Shown one piece after another: positions 9,007 through 19,093 of a DNA stretch of 35,211 nucleotides. A program made the position numbers and the translations under genes. A model generated the notes under the pieces. That model did no database searches. It was not told where the DNA came from and saw only the letters and a list, made by a program, of their open reading frames with translations. Within the stretch, counting starts at the first letter, position 1; each line of letters begins with the position of its first letter. Location: NCBI GenBank assembly GCA_015492495.1, contig WGEY01000013.1:1-35211 (forward strand), read 5' to 3'. Source of the stretch: Deltaproteobacteria bacterium. GTDB taxonomy: Bacteria; Desulfobacterota; GWC2-55-46; DRQE01.

Positions 9007-9351
9007 ATGAAACTGCCGGCTGAGGCCGAACTTCTGAGGATATTTATCGGTGAAAACGATCGCCACGAGGGGCGGCCGCTCTACGAGGTCATAGTCGAAG
9101 AGGCCAGGCGCCGGGGGCTTGCCGGCGCCACGGTGTTGAGGGGAACGCTCGGCTTCGGGGCGCACAGCCGATTGCACACGGCCAAGATACTGCGCCTTTC
9201 GGAGGACCTGCCCATGGTGGTCGAGATCGTGGATGTGCCGGAGAAGATAGAATCCTTCCTTCCCCTCCTCGAGGACCTGATCGAGGAGGGTCTTGTAACC
9301 ATCGAGACGGTCAGGGTGATCGCCTACAGGCACAACAAGGGGGCCGGTTAG
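9007..9351 (+). CDS. DUF190 family protein (CrcB-associated, PII-like fold)
   Basis: MKLPAEAELLRIFIGENDRHEGRPLYEVIVEEARRRGLAGATVLRGTLGFGAHSRLHTAKILRLSEDLPMVVEIVD; next to crcB. Confidence 0.88.
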   Translation: MKLPAEAELLRIFIGENDRHEGRPLYEVIVEEARRRGLAGATVLRGTLGFGAHSRLHTAKILRLSEDLPMVVEIVDVPEKIESFLPLLEDLIEEGLVTIETVRVIAYRHNKGAG

Positions 9352-9379
9352 AGGCACCGTTACTTGCAGTCGACTGAAT

Positions 9380-10492
9380 ATGATAATAGGCGTACCAAAG
9401 GAGATAAAGGACAACGAATACCGTGTGGCCCTCGTGCCCTCCGGTGTAAGGGCCCTGAAGGACCGGGGGCACCGCGTGCTGGTCCAAGAGGGGGCCGGGG
9501 CCGGCAGCGCCGTGCCGGACCGGGAGTTCGAGGAGGCGGGTGCCGAGATTGTGGCATCACCCGAAGAGGTCTTTTGCCGCTCGGATGTGATCATAAAGGT
9601 GAAGGAGCCGCAGCCGGAGGAGTACGCCTACCTCAAAGAAGGCCTCATCCTCTTTACATTCCTTCACCTCGCGACCAAAAAAAGGCTGGCGGAGGTTCTC
9701 ATAGAAAAAAGGGTTGCGTCGATCGCCTATGAGACGGTCGAGGTGGACGGGGGCGGGCTTCCCATACTGAGGCCCATGAGCGAGGTCGCGGGCAAGCTCT
9801 CCGTGCAGATAGGGGCGCACTTCCTACTTAAGCCCAACTGGGGAAGGGGCGTGTTGCTCGGTGGGGTGCCGGGGGTCGAAAGGGGAATGATACTCATCCT
9901 CGGTGCCGGCACCGTTGGATTGAACGCCCTCAAGGTCGCCGTGGGGCTCGGAGCAGAGCCTTGCGTCATCGATGTAGACACCGACAGGTTCAGATACCTC
10001 GACGATATCTTCGGAGGCAAGGTGAAGACCCTTGCCTCCAACACCTACAACATAGAGAAGGCTGCCACGGCCTGCGACATACTGGTAGGAGCGGTCCATA
10101 TCCCCGGCGCCAGAACCCCCGTCCTTGTGCCGGAAGAACTCGTCCGGCGCATGAAAAAGGGCAGCGTGATCGTCGACGTGGCCGTGGACCAGGGCGGCTG
10201 TGTGGAGACCATACGCCCCACGACCCACTCGCAGCCGGTGTATGAGGTCGCCGGGGTTCTGCACTACGGTGTATCCAACATCCCGGGCGCCGTCCCCAGG
10301 ACCTCCACCTTCGCCCTGACCAACGTCACGCTCCCCTACCTTTTGAAGATCGCCGACCTCGGCTTTGAAGGGGCCGTCAAGGCCGAACCGGCCCTTGCAA
10401 GGGGCACAAACACCTTCGGCGGCAACCTCTGCCACAGGGCCGTTGCAGAAGCGCTCGCCATGGAATGCACACCACTTGAAGAGATCCTCTGA
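9380..10492 (+). CDS. ald: Alanine dehydrogenase
   Basis: MIIGVPKEIKDNEYRVALVPSGVRAL...KVKEPQPEEYAYLKEGLILFTFLHLA...GVPGVERGMILILGAGTVGLNALKVA...YGVSNIPGAVPRTSTFALTNVTLPYLL. Confidence 0.96.
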   Translation: MIIGVPKEIKDNEYRVALVPSGVRALKDRGHRVLVQEGAGAGSAVPDREFEEAGAEIVASPEEVFCRSDVIIKVKEPQPEEYAYLKEGLILFTFLHLATKKRLAEVLIEKRVASIAYETVEVDGGGLPILRPMSEVAGKLSVQIGAHFLLKPNWGRGVLLGGVPGVERGMILILGAGTVGLNALKVAVGLGAEPCVIDVDTDRFRYLDDIFGGKVKTLASNTYNIEKAATACDILVGAVHIPGARTPVLVPEELVRRMKKGSVIVDVAVDQGGCVETIRPTTHSQPVYEVAGVLHYGVSNIPGAVPRTSTFALTNVTLPYLLKIADLGFEGAVKAEPALARGTNTFGGNLCHRAVAEALAMECTPLEEIL

Positions 10493-10671
10493 CCCTTTGC
10501 TCACGAGCCTTTACTGAAGGGCCTCTGTTCCAATAACCCCGTGAAAATTCGGCGTTTTCTCCTTGACTCCGGAGGCTAAATAGGATAGTTTTACTATTTG
10601 ATCGTCGAACTGCCGGCGGTTGTCCCTCAGCGGCCGAACGGGTATGGATTGAAGCCCCAGTTGCAGGGAAT

Positions 10672-10703
10672 GCCTGCCTGTGCCGTGGTCACGGCAGGCA
10701 GGC
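10672..10703. repeat. GC-rich inverted repeat upstream of lysS
   Basis: GCCTGCCTG-tg-CCGTG / CACGGCAGGCAGGC; 14 bp with a 2-nt bulge. Confidence 0.65.
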
Positions 10704-10760
10704 GCCAGCTATGCATTTTCACCGCCGTACCTTTACATGACTTGACCGAGGAGATGATTC

Positions 10761-12257
10761 GTGAAAGCGAGGAGCCAGGAATATCAACAGCGCCTGAACA
10801 AGCTCAAGGCGCTCAGACAAAAAGGGGTGGACCCGTATCCGAACGACTTTAAGCCCGACTCTACGTGTGCGCTCTGTGTGGAGAAGTACGGCGGGCTCAA
10901 GGCGGAGGAGCTTGAAGGATCGACCGACAGGGTGTCCTTGGGCGGCAGGATAATGTCTTTGAGGAAGTTCGGCAGGGCCTCGTTTGCGCACATACAGGAC
11001 AGGACCGGAAGGCTTCAGGTCTACTTCAAGAAGGACATCCTCGGCGAGGGTGCGTGGGAGCTTTTCAGGGAATGCGATATAGGCGATATAATAGGTGTTA
11101 CGGGAAGACCGTTCAGAACAAGGACCGGTGAGCTTACCATAGAGGTGGACGGCCTGAGGCTCCTTGCAAAGGGGTTGAACCCCCTTCCTGAGAAGTGGCA
11201 CGGGCTGAGGGACGTGGAGGCGAGGTACCGTCAAAGGTACGTGGACCTGATGGTGAACCCGGAGGTGAAGGATGTCTTCCGCAAGAGGACCGAGACGATA
11301 CGGTTCATAAGGGAGTTCCTCGCCTCGAGGGACTTCATCGAGGTGGAGACCCCCATGATGCAGCTCATCCCAGGCGGTGCCGCGGCAAAGCCCTTCATAA
11401 CGCACCACAACGCCCTCGATACGGACCTCTACCTGCGCATCGCTCCGGAGCTGTACCTTAAGAGGCTGGTCATCGGGGGCTTTGAGAGGGTCTTCGAGAT
11501 AAACAAGAACTTCAGGAACGAGGGGATCTCGACCCAGCACAACCCTGAGTTCACCATGCTGGAGTTCTACCAGTCCTATGCCACCTACGAGGACCTTATG
11601 GATCTCACCGAGGAGATGATCACGGCGCTCGTGGAAAGGCTCCACGGTACGCTCAAGATCGAATACCAGGGGCAGACACTGGACTTCACCCCTCCCTGGA
11701 CGAGGATCACGGTAAAGGACGCCATCCTCAAGTACGGCGACGCCGGCGAGGAGGTCTTCAGGGACCGGCAAGAGGCGCTCAAGGTGCTGAAAGGACTCGA
11801 TCCCCAGGCACCCGACGGGCTGAGCCACGGCAAGATACTCGTCGAGATCTTTGAGCACGTGGCCGAGCCGAGGCTCATACAGCCGACCTTTGTTACCCAT
11901 TATCCCATCGAGGTCTCTCCGCTCTCGAAGAGAAACGCACAGGATGAGGGCCTTGCAGACAGGTTTGAGCTGATGATCATGGGCAAGGAGATAGCCAACG
12001 CCTTCAGCGAGCTTAACGATCCCCTGGATCAGAGGGAGAGGTTCCTGGAGCAGGCCCGCGAGCGCGAGGCCGGTGATGAGGAGGCGCACCGCATGGACGA
12101 GGACTTCATCAGGGCGCTTGAGTACGGTATGCCGCCGACGGCCGGTGAAGGTATCGGCATAGACAGGCTGGTCATGATCCTTACGAACTCGCCTTCCATA
12201 CGCGATGTGATACTCTTTCCGCTCTTGAGAGCGGAAAGGCAGGGGCAAGGCGGCTGA
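10761..12257 (+). CDS. lysS: Lysyl-tRNA synthetase, class II
   Basis: [33 protein letters not shown]...[25 protein letters not shown]...[48 protein letters not shown]...[35 protein letters not shown]. Confidence 0.97.
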   Translation: MKARSQEYQQRLNKLKALRQKGVDPYPNDFKPDSTCALCVEKYGGLKAEELEGSTDRVSLGGRIMSLRKFGRASFAHIQDRTGRLQVYFKKDILGEGAWELFRECDIGDIIGVTGRPFRTRTGELTIEVDGLRLLAKGLNPLPEKWHGLRDVEARYRQRYVDLMVNPEVKDVFRKRTETIRFIREFLASRDFIEVETPMMQLIPGGAAAKPFITHHNALDTDLYLRIAPELYLKRLVIGGFERVFEINKNFRNEGISTQHNPEFTMLEFYQSYATYEDLMDLTEEMITALVERLHGTLKIEYQGQTLDFTPPWTRITVKDAILKYGDAGEEVFRDRQEALKVLKGLDPQAPDGLSHGKILVEIFEHVAEPRLIQPTFVTHYPIEVSPLSKRNAQDEGLADRFELMIMGKEIANAFSELNDPLDQRERFLEQAREREAGDEEAHRMDEDFIRALEYGMPPTAGEGIGIDRLVMILTNSPSIRDVILFPLLRAERQGQGG

Positions 12258-12409
12258 CCCTGATGCGGAAAAAGCGTTGGAGGTCTTCCGGCGAGCGGAC
12301 CGGGCCGGGGCTTGCTTCTCGCAGAGCCTGAACAGTCGTGTCCGAACAGGCCCCGTGTCCCGATGTCTCGAAGGCCGGAAGGGCTGGAAGAGGGGAACAG
12401 ACAAACCAC

Positions 12410-13678
12410 ATGTCCTACGAATGGTTTATCGGTTTAAGGTATCTCAGGGCAAAGAGAAGACCGACCTTTATCTCGGTCATAACGTTCATATCGATACTGG
12501 GTATAACGGTAGGGGTTACGGCGCTGATCATAGTCCTGTCGGTCATGACGGGGTTTGAAGAGGACCTCAAGGAGAAGATACTCGGCATAAACGCACACAT
12601 AGTCGTAACCGGGGCGGGAGGCGGCATAAAGGGCTACAACGAGGTGGCTTCACGCATAAGAGGGGTTGAGGGTGTCACAGGCGCCACCCCGTTCATATAC
12701 AGGCAGGCCATGCTCTCCACCAGGAGGGGGGTTACCGGGGCCGTTGTAAGGGGGCTCGATGTCGATACCATAGGAGAGGTCACAGTATTGCCCCGTCGCA
12801 TGAAGGCGGGAGGGTTGGAAGGGCTTACGCGGTCCTTCAGGGAGGCCTCGGACAAGGGGGAGCTGCCAGGCATAGTCGTCGGAGCGGAGCTTGCAAGGAG
12901 CCTCGGTGTCTGGCTCGGTGACGAGGTCAACGTCATCACGTCGCTTGGAGGTGGTGCGGCAATGGGCCCGGTGCCGAGGATGGCGCGCTTCAGGGTGGCC
13001 GGGATATTCGAGCTCGGCATGTACGACTACGACTCGAGCCTGGCATTCATATCCATAGAGAACGCACAGAGCTTCTTCAGGCTCGGGGACACCGCAACAG
13101 GCATAGAGGTGAAGATAGAGGATATATACAAGGCGGACAAGATCAAGAAGAAGATACAGTCCGCCCTCGGGCTTCCCTATCTTGCAAGGACATGGATGGA
13201 GATGAACAGGAACCTCTTTTCGGCCCTCAAGCTCGAGAAGGTCGCCATGTTCATAATACTGATGCTCATAGTCGCGGTCGCGGCGCTTAACATAATAAGC
13301 ACGCTTATTATGGTGGTGATGCAGAAGGGAAAGGAGATCGCAATCCTCAAGGGCCTCGGGGCGACCTCGGCCTCGATCATGAAGATATTCATGATAGAGG
13401 GGTTTGTCATAGGGCTTGTGGGAACCTTCTTCGGCACACTGATAGGGGTGGTCTGCGCGCTGAACCTCGAAGGGTTGGTGGGGTTCATCGAAAGGGTCTT
13501 CCACTTCAAGATCCTTCCACCGAGCGTCTATTACATCGACAGGCTCCCGTCGAGGGTGGAGCCGGCCTTCGTCCTCGTCATCGTGCTCGTCTCCATAGGT
13601 ATAAGCTTCCTGGCGACCATCTACCCCTCTTGGAAGGCGTCCCGGTTAGACCCTGTGGAGGGGCTGAGGTATGAGTGA
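12410..13678 (+). CDS. Lipoprotein-releasing ABC transporter permease (LolC/LolE family)
   Basis: MSYEWFIGLRYLRAKRRPTFISVITFISILGITVGVTALIIVLSVMTGFEEDLKEKILGINAHI; C-terminal FtsX-like TM region; followed by LolD-like ATPase. Confidence 0.92.
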   Translation: MSYEWFIGLRYLRAKRRPTFISVITFISILGITVGVTALIIVLSVMTGFEEDLKEKILGINAHIVVTGAGGGIKGYNEVASRIRGVEGVTGATPFIYRQAMLSTRRGVTGAVVRGLDVDTIGEVTVLPRRMKAGGLEGLTRSFREASDKGELPGIVVGAELARSLGVWLGDEVNVITSLGGGAAMGPVPRMARFRVAGIFELGMYDYDSSLAFISIENAQSFFRLGDTATGIEVKIEDIYKADKIKKKIQSALGLPYLARTWMEMNRNLFSALKLEKVAMFIILMLIVAVAALNIISTLIMVVMQKGKEIAILKGLGATSASIMKIFMIEGFVIGLVGTFFGTLIGVVCALNLEGLVGFIERVFHFKILPPSVYYIDRLPSRVEPAFVLVIVLVSIGISFLATIYPSWKASRLDPVEGLRYE

Positions 13679-13876
13679 GCCCGTGCGAGGTTGGCGTTGA
13701 ACGGCGTGCAGCCGCAGGGAAGGCTGATGGACTAAAGCTGGTGCGCGTCTCGTCGGTGCCGCGGTGACGAGATTCGAAGCATCCTGTAACAGGCTCGGGG
13801 AGTCTTCTCATGTAAGTGATTACAGAGCAGGCGCCGCGGCTGCAGGGAACGCACTCGCGATGTATGTTCAACGGAT

Positions 13877-14551
13877 ATGGCACACATAAGGGTAAAGGGA
13901 GTTCACAAGACTTACGGACAAGGGGAAAACGCCGTAGATGTACTTAACGGGATCGACCTTGAAATAGACAGGGGAGAGACGCTGGCGATTCTCGGCGCCT
14001 CGGGGGTCGGCAAGTCCACGCTCCTCAACATCATAGGGGCGCTCGATCGCCCCACAAGGGGTGAGGTCTTTTATAAGGACGAGCCCATATTCAACATGGA
14101 CGACAGGAGGCTCGCCGCGTTCAGAAACAGGACCATAGGCTTTGTCTTCCAGTTCCACCACCTTCTACCGGAGTTCACGGCCGTGGAGAACGTCATGCTC
14201 CCGGCGCTCATCGGGGGCGGTGATTACACCGAGGCCAGAAAAAGGAGCGAGGACCTTCTGAGGGAGGTGGGGCTCGGTGGAAGGCTGGGGCACAAGCCAG
14301 GGGAGCTTTCGGGCGGCGAACAGCAGCGGTGCGCGATAGTGCGCGCCCTCATCCAGACCCCTGAGGTCATACTCGCGGACGAGCCCACGGGGAACCTCGA
14401 TACGAAGACCGGTGACGAGGTCTTCGAGCTTCTTTTGAGGTTCAACAGGGAAAAGAATATATCCCTCGTCGTTGTGACGCACAACGAAAGGCTTGCGGCA
14501 AGGCTCGGAGGGAGGATCACCATGGTGGACGGCAGGATCGCGGAACAGTAA
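13877..14551 (+). CDS. lolD: Lipoprotein-releasing ABC transporter ATPase LolD
   Basis: [26 protein letters not shown]...[27 protein letters not shown]...[32 protein letters not shown]. Confidence 0.94.
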   Translation: MAHIRVKGVHKTYGQGENAVDVLNGIDLEIDRGETLAILGASGVGKSTLLNIIGALDRPTRGEVFYKDEPIFNMDDRRLAAFRNRTIGFVFQFHHLLPEFTAVENVMLPALIGGGDYTEARKRSEDLLREVGLGGRLGHKPGELSGGEQQRCAIVRALIQTPEVILADEPTGNLDTKTGDEVFELLLRFNREKNISLVVVTHNERLAARLGGRITMVDGRIAEQ

Positions 14552-14586
14552 AAACATACAGAAAGTTTAAGGGGGCACATCAACGG

Positions 14587-17265
14587 TTGAGGCTCATCCG
14601 GGTACTTTTCGTTATCATAGCTTTGGTGATCGTGTTTTCCGGTACAGCAGCCGCGGAACGTACCGGCCCGAGGGTACTTATTCTTCCATTTGACATCCAC
14701 TCCGGGGTCGACATCTCGGCTGAAAGAAGGGATCTGATGGAGACCATCGCCTCGTCGCTCTACGACCAGGGGGCCGAGATAGTCGGCGTTGAGCGCGTAA
14801 AGGAGCTCTTTGTGGAAGAAGGTGTACGGAGCTTCGACGAGAAGACCGCGATGGAGCTCTCCGGGAAGGTGAAGGCCGACTTCGCCGTGCTTGGTTCGAT
14901 AACGCTACTTGAAAGCATCTATTCGGCGGACTGGCGCATACTGGACATAAAGGGATCGAGGCTCCTCAGGTTCTACCACAAGGAGGCCTCTTCAGCCGGG
15001 GAGCTTGCAAAGAAGGTGAAGGATACGACCGCTTCCATGTACAAGAGGATGCTCATGGGCGCCGGGTTGAAGCCCCACGTAAGTACCGGGGTCGTTGCGC
15101 AGGTACTCATCGAGGGTAACAGAAGGATAGATTCCGAGGCCGTCTCAAGGAAGCTCAGGACCAGGGCCGGGCACCCCTTTTCAGCCGAAGACATCAAAGA
15201 GGACATACACACGGTTTACGGCATGGGCTACTTCGATGACGTCATGGTGGACCTCTCTGAGACGAAGGACGGCAAGGTGGTGACCTTCATCGTAAGGGAG
15301 AAGCCCTTTGTAAAGACCGTGAACATAAAGGGCAACAAGAACATAAACGAAGAGAGGATCAGGGAGGTTCTCACGCTCAAGACCAATACCATACTCGACC
15401 GTATCGTTGTAAAGGAAGACGCCGAGAGGATCAGGGGGCTCTACATCCAGGACGGTTATTACCTCGCGGATGTCAGGGGTGAGGTGAAGGTCGAGGGGCT
15501 CGATGCCACGGTGACCTTCCGCATCGACGAGGGGGAGAAGGTCAAGGTGAGGAGGATAACGATCATCGGGAACAAGGCCTTCTCGGACAGGAGGCTCAAG
15601 GGGCTCATGAACACGAAGGAGACCGACCTGCTCTCTTTTGTCACCGGCTCCGGGAGCTTCAACGAGTATGTCTTTGAAAACGACCTCGCCCTCATCATGA
15701 AGCATTACTTCGACAACGGCTACATAAAGGCGGACATACTCGACCGCAAGGTGCTTTTGAGCGAAGACAAGCGATGGTTTTACATAACGATAGCCGTCTT
15801 TGAAGGGGAACGGTTCAGGGTGGGCAGTATCGATATCGAGGGGGAACTCATCGCCGGCAAGGAGGAGCTCCTGAAGGCACTCAGGATTGGTACAGGCCAG
15901 ATCTTCAACAGGAGCAAGCTTCGCAAGGGGATCGACGCCCTGACCGAGATATACGGTGACAAGGGATTCGCCAACGCGGAGTTCGATCCCGTAACCAGGA
16001 TAAACGACGATAAGAAAACGATCGACATAGTCATACGGGTGACCAAGAACGAACCGGTTTATATCGAAAGGATCGGTATAACCGGCAACGTGCGCACGAG
16101 GGACAAGGTCATAAGAAGGGAGCTGGAGTTCGCCGAAGGGGAGCTCTTTTCTTTCTCCGGGCTTAAAAAGAGCAGAAACAACCTGAGAAGGCTCGGGTAC
16201 TTTGAGTCAGTGGACATAGAGAAGAGCGCCGGCAGCGCGCCGAACAAGGTGAAGCTCGATGTGAACGTAACGGAAAGGCCCACCGGTGCGGTCACCTTCG
16301 GCATGGGCTATAGCACGGTGGACAAGGTCATAGCCACCGCCTCGGTATCCCAGTCGAACCTCATGGGCACGGGGATAAAGCTCGACATGTCGGGTACCAT
16401 AAGCTCAAAGAGTTCCAATTATGTATTCAGCTTCACCCAGCCCTGGCTCTTTGACAGGCCGCTTTCCGCCGGGGTGGACCTCTTCAACACAACGAGGGTG
16501 TACCCCGACTTCTCCATGGACAAGAAGGGCTTCAACCTGCGGTTCGGCTTTCCCCTGTACAAGAGGACGACGCGCGCCTACCTTACATACAGGTACGAAA
16601 ATGTCTATGTCACCGACGTGGCTGGCACGGCGTCGAGCACCATAAAGGATCAGGAGGGAAAGAGCACGGTTAGCAGCGTAAGAGCGCTCATACGACACGA
16701 CACCCGTGACGACATATTCTTCCCCACCGAGGGTGAGACCCTGTCGTTCTCCACCGAGGTGGCGGGAGGCTGGCTCGGCGGTAACACAAGCTACGTCAAA
16801 CACGAGGGCAGCGCCACAAAGTACTTCCCCATGCCTTGGGAGACCACACTTTCCATAAGGGGCTCGTTCGGCTTCGTATACAGCTTCGGCGGAAAGGACG
16901 TCCCTGTGTACGAAAGGTACTTTCTCGGAGGCATAAACTCCCTCAGGGGCTTTGAAACGCGTACCGTGGGTCCGAAGGATCCGTCAACAGGCGAGATCAT
17001 AGGCGGAGAGAGCATGGTGACGATCAATACCGAGTACATCTTCCCGCTCTTTCCCCAGGAGCGAATAAAGGGGGTCGTCTTCTTCGACGTGGGCAATGCC
17101 TTTGAGAGCGCAATAGACCCCGGAGACCTCAGAAAGGGTGCCGGTGTGGGCATACGCTGGTTCTCGCCCATCGGCCCCTTGAGGATCGAGTGGGGGTACA
17201 ACCTGGATAGGAAGGACGACGAGAAGCAGTCTGTATGGGAGTTCACCATGGGCGGTATGTTCTAA
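14587..17265 (+). CDS. bamA: Outer membrane protein assembly factor BamA with additional N-terminal TolB_N/FlgO-like domain
   Basis: Signal peptide; TolB/FlgO-like RVLILPFDIHS...AERRDLMETIASSLYDQGAEIVGVERVKELF...KVKADFAVLGSITLLES; five POTRA-like repeats; barrel with SLRGFETRTVGP and terminal F (WEFTMGGMF). Confidence 0.94.
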   Translation: MRLIRVLFVIIALVIVFSGTAAAERTGPRVLILPFDIHSGVDISAERRDLMETIASSLYDQGAEIVGVERVKELFVEEGVRSFDEKTAMELSGKVKADFAVLGSITLLESIYSADWRILDIKGSRLLRFYHKEASSAGELAKKVKDTTASMYKRMLMGAGLKPHVSTGVVAQVLIEGNRRIDSEAVSRKLRTRAGHPFSAEDIKEDIHTVYGMGYFDDVMVDLSETKDGKVVTFIVREKPFVKTVNIKGNKNINEERIREVLTLKTNTILDRIVVKEDAERIRGLYIQDGYYLADVRGEVKVEGLDATVTFRIDEGEKVKVRRITIIGNKAFSDRRLKGLMNTKETDLLSFVTGSGSFNEYVFENDLALIMKHYFDNGYIKADILDRKVLLSEDKRWFYITIAVFEGERFRVGSIDIEGELIAGKEELLKALRIGTGQIFNRSKLRKGIDALTEIYGDKGFANAEFDPVTRINDDKKTIDIVIRVTKNEPVYIERIGITGNVRTRDKVIRRELEFAEGELFSFSGLKKSRNNLRRLGYFESVDIEKSAGSAPNKVKLDVNVTERPTGAVTFGMGYSTVDKVIATASVSQSNLMGTGIKLDMSGTISSKSSNYVFSFTQPWLFDRPLSAGVDLFNTTRVYPDFSMDKKGFNLRFGFPLYKRTTRAYLTYRYENVYVTDVAGTASSTIKDQEGKSTVSSVRALIRHDTRDDIFFPTEGETLSFSTEVAGGWLGGNTSYVKHEGSATKYFPMPWETTLSIRGSFGFVYSFGGKDVPVYERYFLGGINSLRGFETRTVGPKDPSTGEIIGGESMVTINTEYIFPLFPQERIKGVVFFDVGNAFESAIDPGDLRKGAGVGIRWFSPIGPLRIEWGYNLDRKDDEKQSVWEFTMGGMF

Positions 17266-17431
17266 GCCGCCGGCTGTCCTGCGGAATACTTGGAGAACCG
17301 CTTCGGGGGCCGGGTTGTTGAAAGGAGCATCCTGGCCGGAAGGGTGTGAGAAGCGCACTTCTCCGGCCGGCCTTTAGGCCGGGCATCAGGGAATGCTCGG
17401 TCCAGTACAAAAAAAAAAGGAGCCAAAGAAG

Positions 17432-17950
17432 ATGAAGAAGGTTTTTGCTGTCACACTCCTGGCCTTGTTCGCATTCATCGCCCAGGCATCCGCCGCGGAG
17501 CTCAGGATCGCCTACGCAAACCTGCAGCGGGCCCTGAACGAATGCGAGGCCGGGATAAGGGCAAAGGAAGAATTGAAGAAGGAGGCGCAGAAGCTCGAGG
17601 CCGAGCTTGCCGCAAAGCAGGAAGAGCTTAAGAAGCTTAAAGAGGAGATAGACAAGAAGGGCTCGGTCTGGAACAAGGAGACGAGGGAGGCCAAGCAAAG
17701 GGAGTTCCAGATAAAGAGCCAGGAGTTGCAGAAAGAATTCATGCGCTACAGCGACGAGCTCAACAAGAAGAGGTCCCGCAGGGAAGGCGAGATCATAAGG
17801 GAACTCAAGAAGGTCATAAAGGAGATAGCTGAGAAAGAGGGCTATTCGTACGTCTTCGAATCCTCCCTCGGCGGGCTCTTGTATGCGCCCGATGAAGCGG
17901 ATATAACCGACGAGGTGATAAAGGCGTATAACGCCAGGGTAAAGCGCTGA
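17432..17950 (+). CDS. OmpH/Skp family periplasmic chaperone
   Basis: Signal peptide MKKVFAVTLLALFAFIAQASA then ELRIAYANLQRALNECEAGIRAKEELKKEAQKLEAEL...; coiled coil; directly after bamA. Confidence 0.88.
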   Translation: MKKVFAVTLLALFAFIAQASAAELRIAYANLQRALNECEAGIRAKEELKKEAQKLEAELAAKQEELKKLKEEIDKKGSVWNKETREAKQREFQIKSQELQKEFMRYSDELNKKRSRREGEIIRELKKVIKEIAEKEGYSYVFESSLGGLLYAPDEADITDEVIKAYNARVKR

Positions 17951-17991
17951 GGCGGAAACGCCCGGAGGAGCTTACGACACCTGTTCAAATA

Positions 17992-19032
17992 ATGGACCGT
18001 GAAAAGACGCTCGAAGAGATAGCCGACGTGGTCGGCGGAAGGGTGATCGGGGACGGCTCGGTGAAGGTAAGGTCGGTCGCCGGCATAGAGGATGCCTCGG
18101 AGGGTGACATTACCTTTGTCTCGAATCCCCGGTACCTCAAGTACCTCCCTGAGACGGCCGCTTCGGCCGTTATCGTGGCCGAAGGCACTGATGCGGCCTG
18201 TGGAAAGAACCTTTTGGTGGTCAAAGACCCCTACCTCGCATTTGCGGCCGTCCTCGAGGTGCTGAAGCCTGTCCGGCTACCGGAACGCGCCATCCACCCC
18301 AAGGCCGAGATTCACCCCCGGGCCCGGGTGGGGAGGAACGTCGCCATCCAGGCATATGCGGTGGTCGAAGAGGGGGCCAGGGTCTCGGACGGGGTGGTCA
18401 TCTTCCCCGGGGTCTATGTGGGGCCTGACGTGGAGATAGGAGAAGACTCCATAATCTATGCGAACGTTTCCATAAGAGAGTCGACGAGGATAGGAAAAAG
18501 GGTCATAATCCACTGTAACTCCGTCATAGGCAGCGACGGCTTCGGCTACGCGAGGGAGGGTGAAAGACACAGAAAGATACCCCAGACCGGCATTGTAAGG
18601 ATCGAGGACGACGTCGAGATAGGGGCCTCGGTCACCATAGACAGGGCGACCATGGGCGAGACGGTGATAGGCAGGGGCACGAAGATAGACAACCTCGTTC
18701 AGATCGCCCACAATGTACGGATCGGCGAAGATTCCATCATAGTCGCACAGGTTGGTGTCTCAGGCTCCACGACGATCGGCAGCCGCGTTACACTGGCCGG
18801 ACAGACCGGTGTGGCCGGACACATAAGCATAGCCGACGATTGCGTGGTGGGGGCCAAGTCCGGGGTCACAAACGACATCAGGAAAAAGGGCGTGTATACG
18901 GGTTATCCAGTAATACCGCATGCGGAATGGCTCAGGGCGCAGGGGGTCTTCGCCAGGCTGCCGGAGATAAGGAAGAGGCTCCTGGAGCTGGAAAGAAGGC
19001 TCGATGAGATAGAGAAGACAAAGGGCGGTTGA
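17992..19032 (+). CDS. lpxD: UDP-3-O-(3-hydroxyacyl)glucosamine N-acyltransferase LpxD
   Basis: Left-handed beta-helix hexapeptides; HCNSVIGSDGFGYAREGERHRKIPQTGIVRIEDDVEIGASVTIDRATMGETVIGRGTKIDNLVQIAHNV. Confidence 0.96.
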   Translation: MDREKTLEEIADVVGGRVIGDGSVKVRSVAGIEDASEGDITFVSNPRYLKYLPETAASAVIVAEGTDAACGKNLLVVKDPYLAFAAVLEVLKPVRLPERAIHPKAEIHPRARVGRNVAIQAYAVVEEGARVSDGVVIFPGVYVGPDVEIGEDSIIYANVSIRESTRIGKRVIIHCNSVIGSDGFGYAREGERHRKIPQTGIVRIEDDVEIGASVTIDRATMGETVIGRGTKIDNLVQIAHNVRIGEDSIIVAQVGVSGSTTIGSRVTLAGQTGVAGHISIADDCVVGAKSGVTNDIRKKGVYTGYPVIPHAEWLRAQGVFARLPEIRKRLLELERRLDEIEKTKGG

Positions 19033-19093
19033 TCTTGCAACCTTCAAAATATACTCGGCTCTACCCGAAGGTCCTTAAAAAAGGAGGGAAGTC

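Noticed and set aside
10719-12404. 561-aa minus-strand ORF antisense to lysS
   Set aside because: Low-complexity, H/R/L/P-rich translation with no recognizable domain, mirroring a confident lysS; typical GC-driven antisense ORF.
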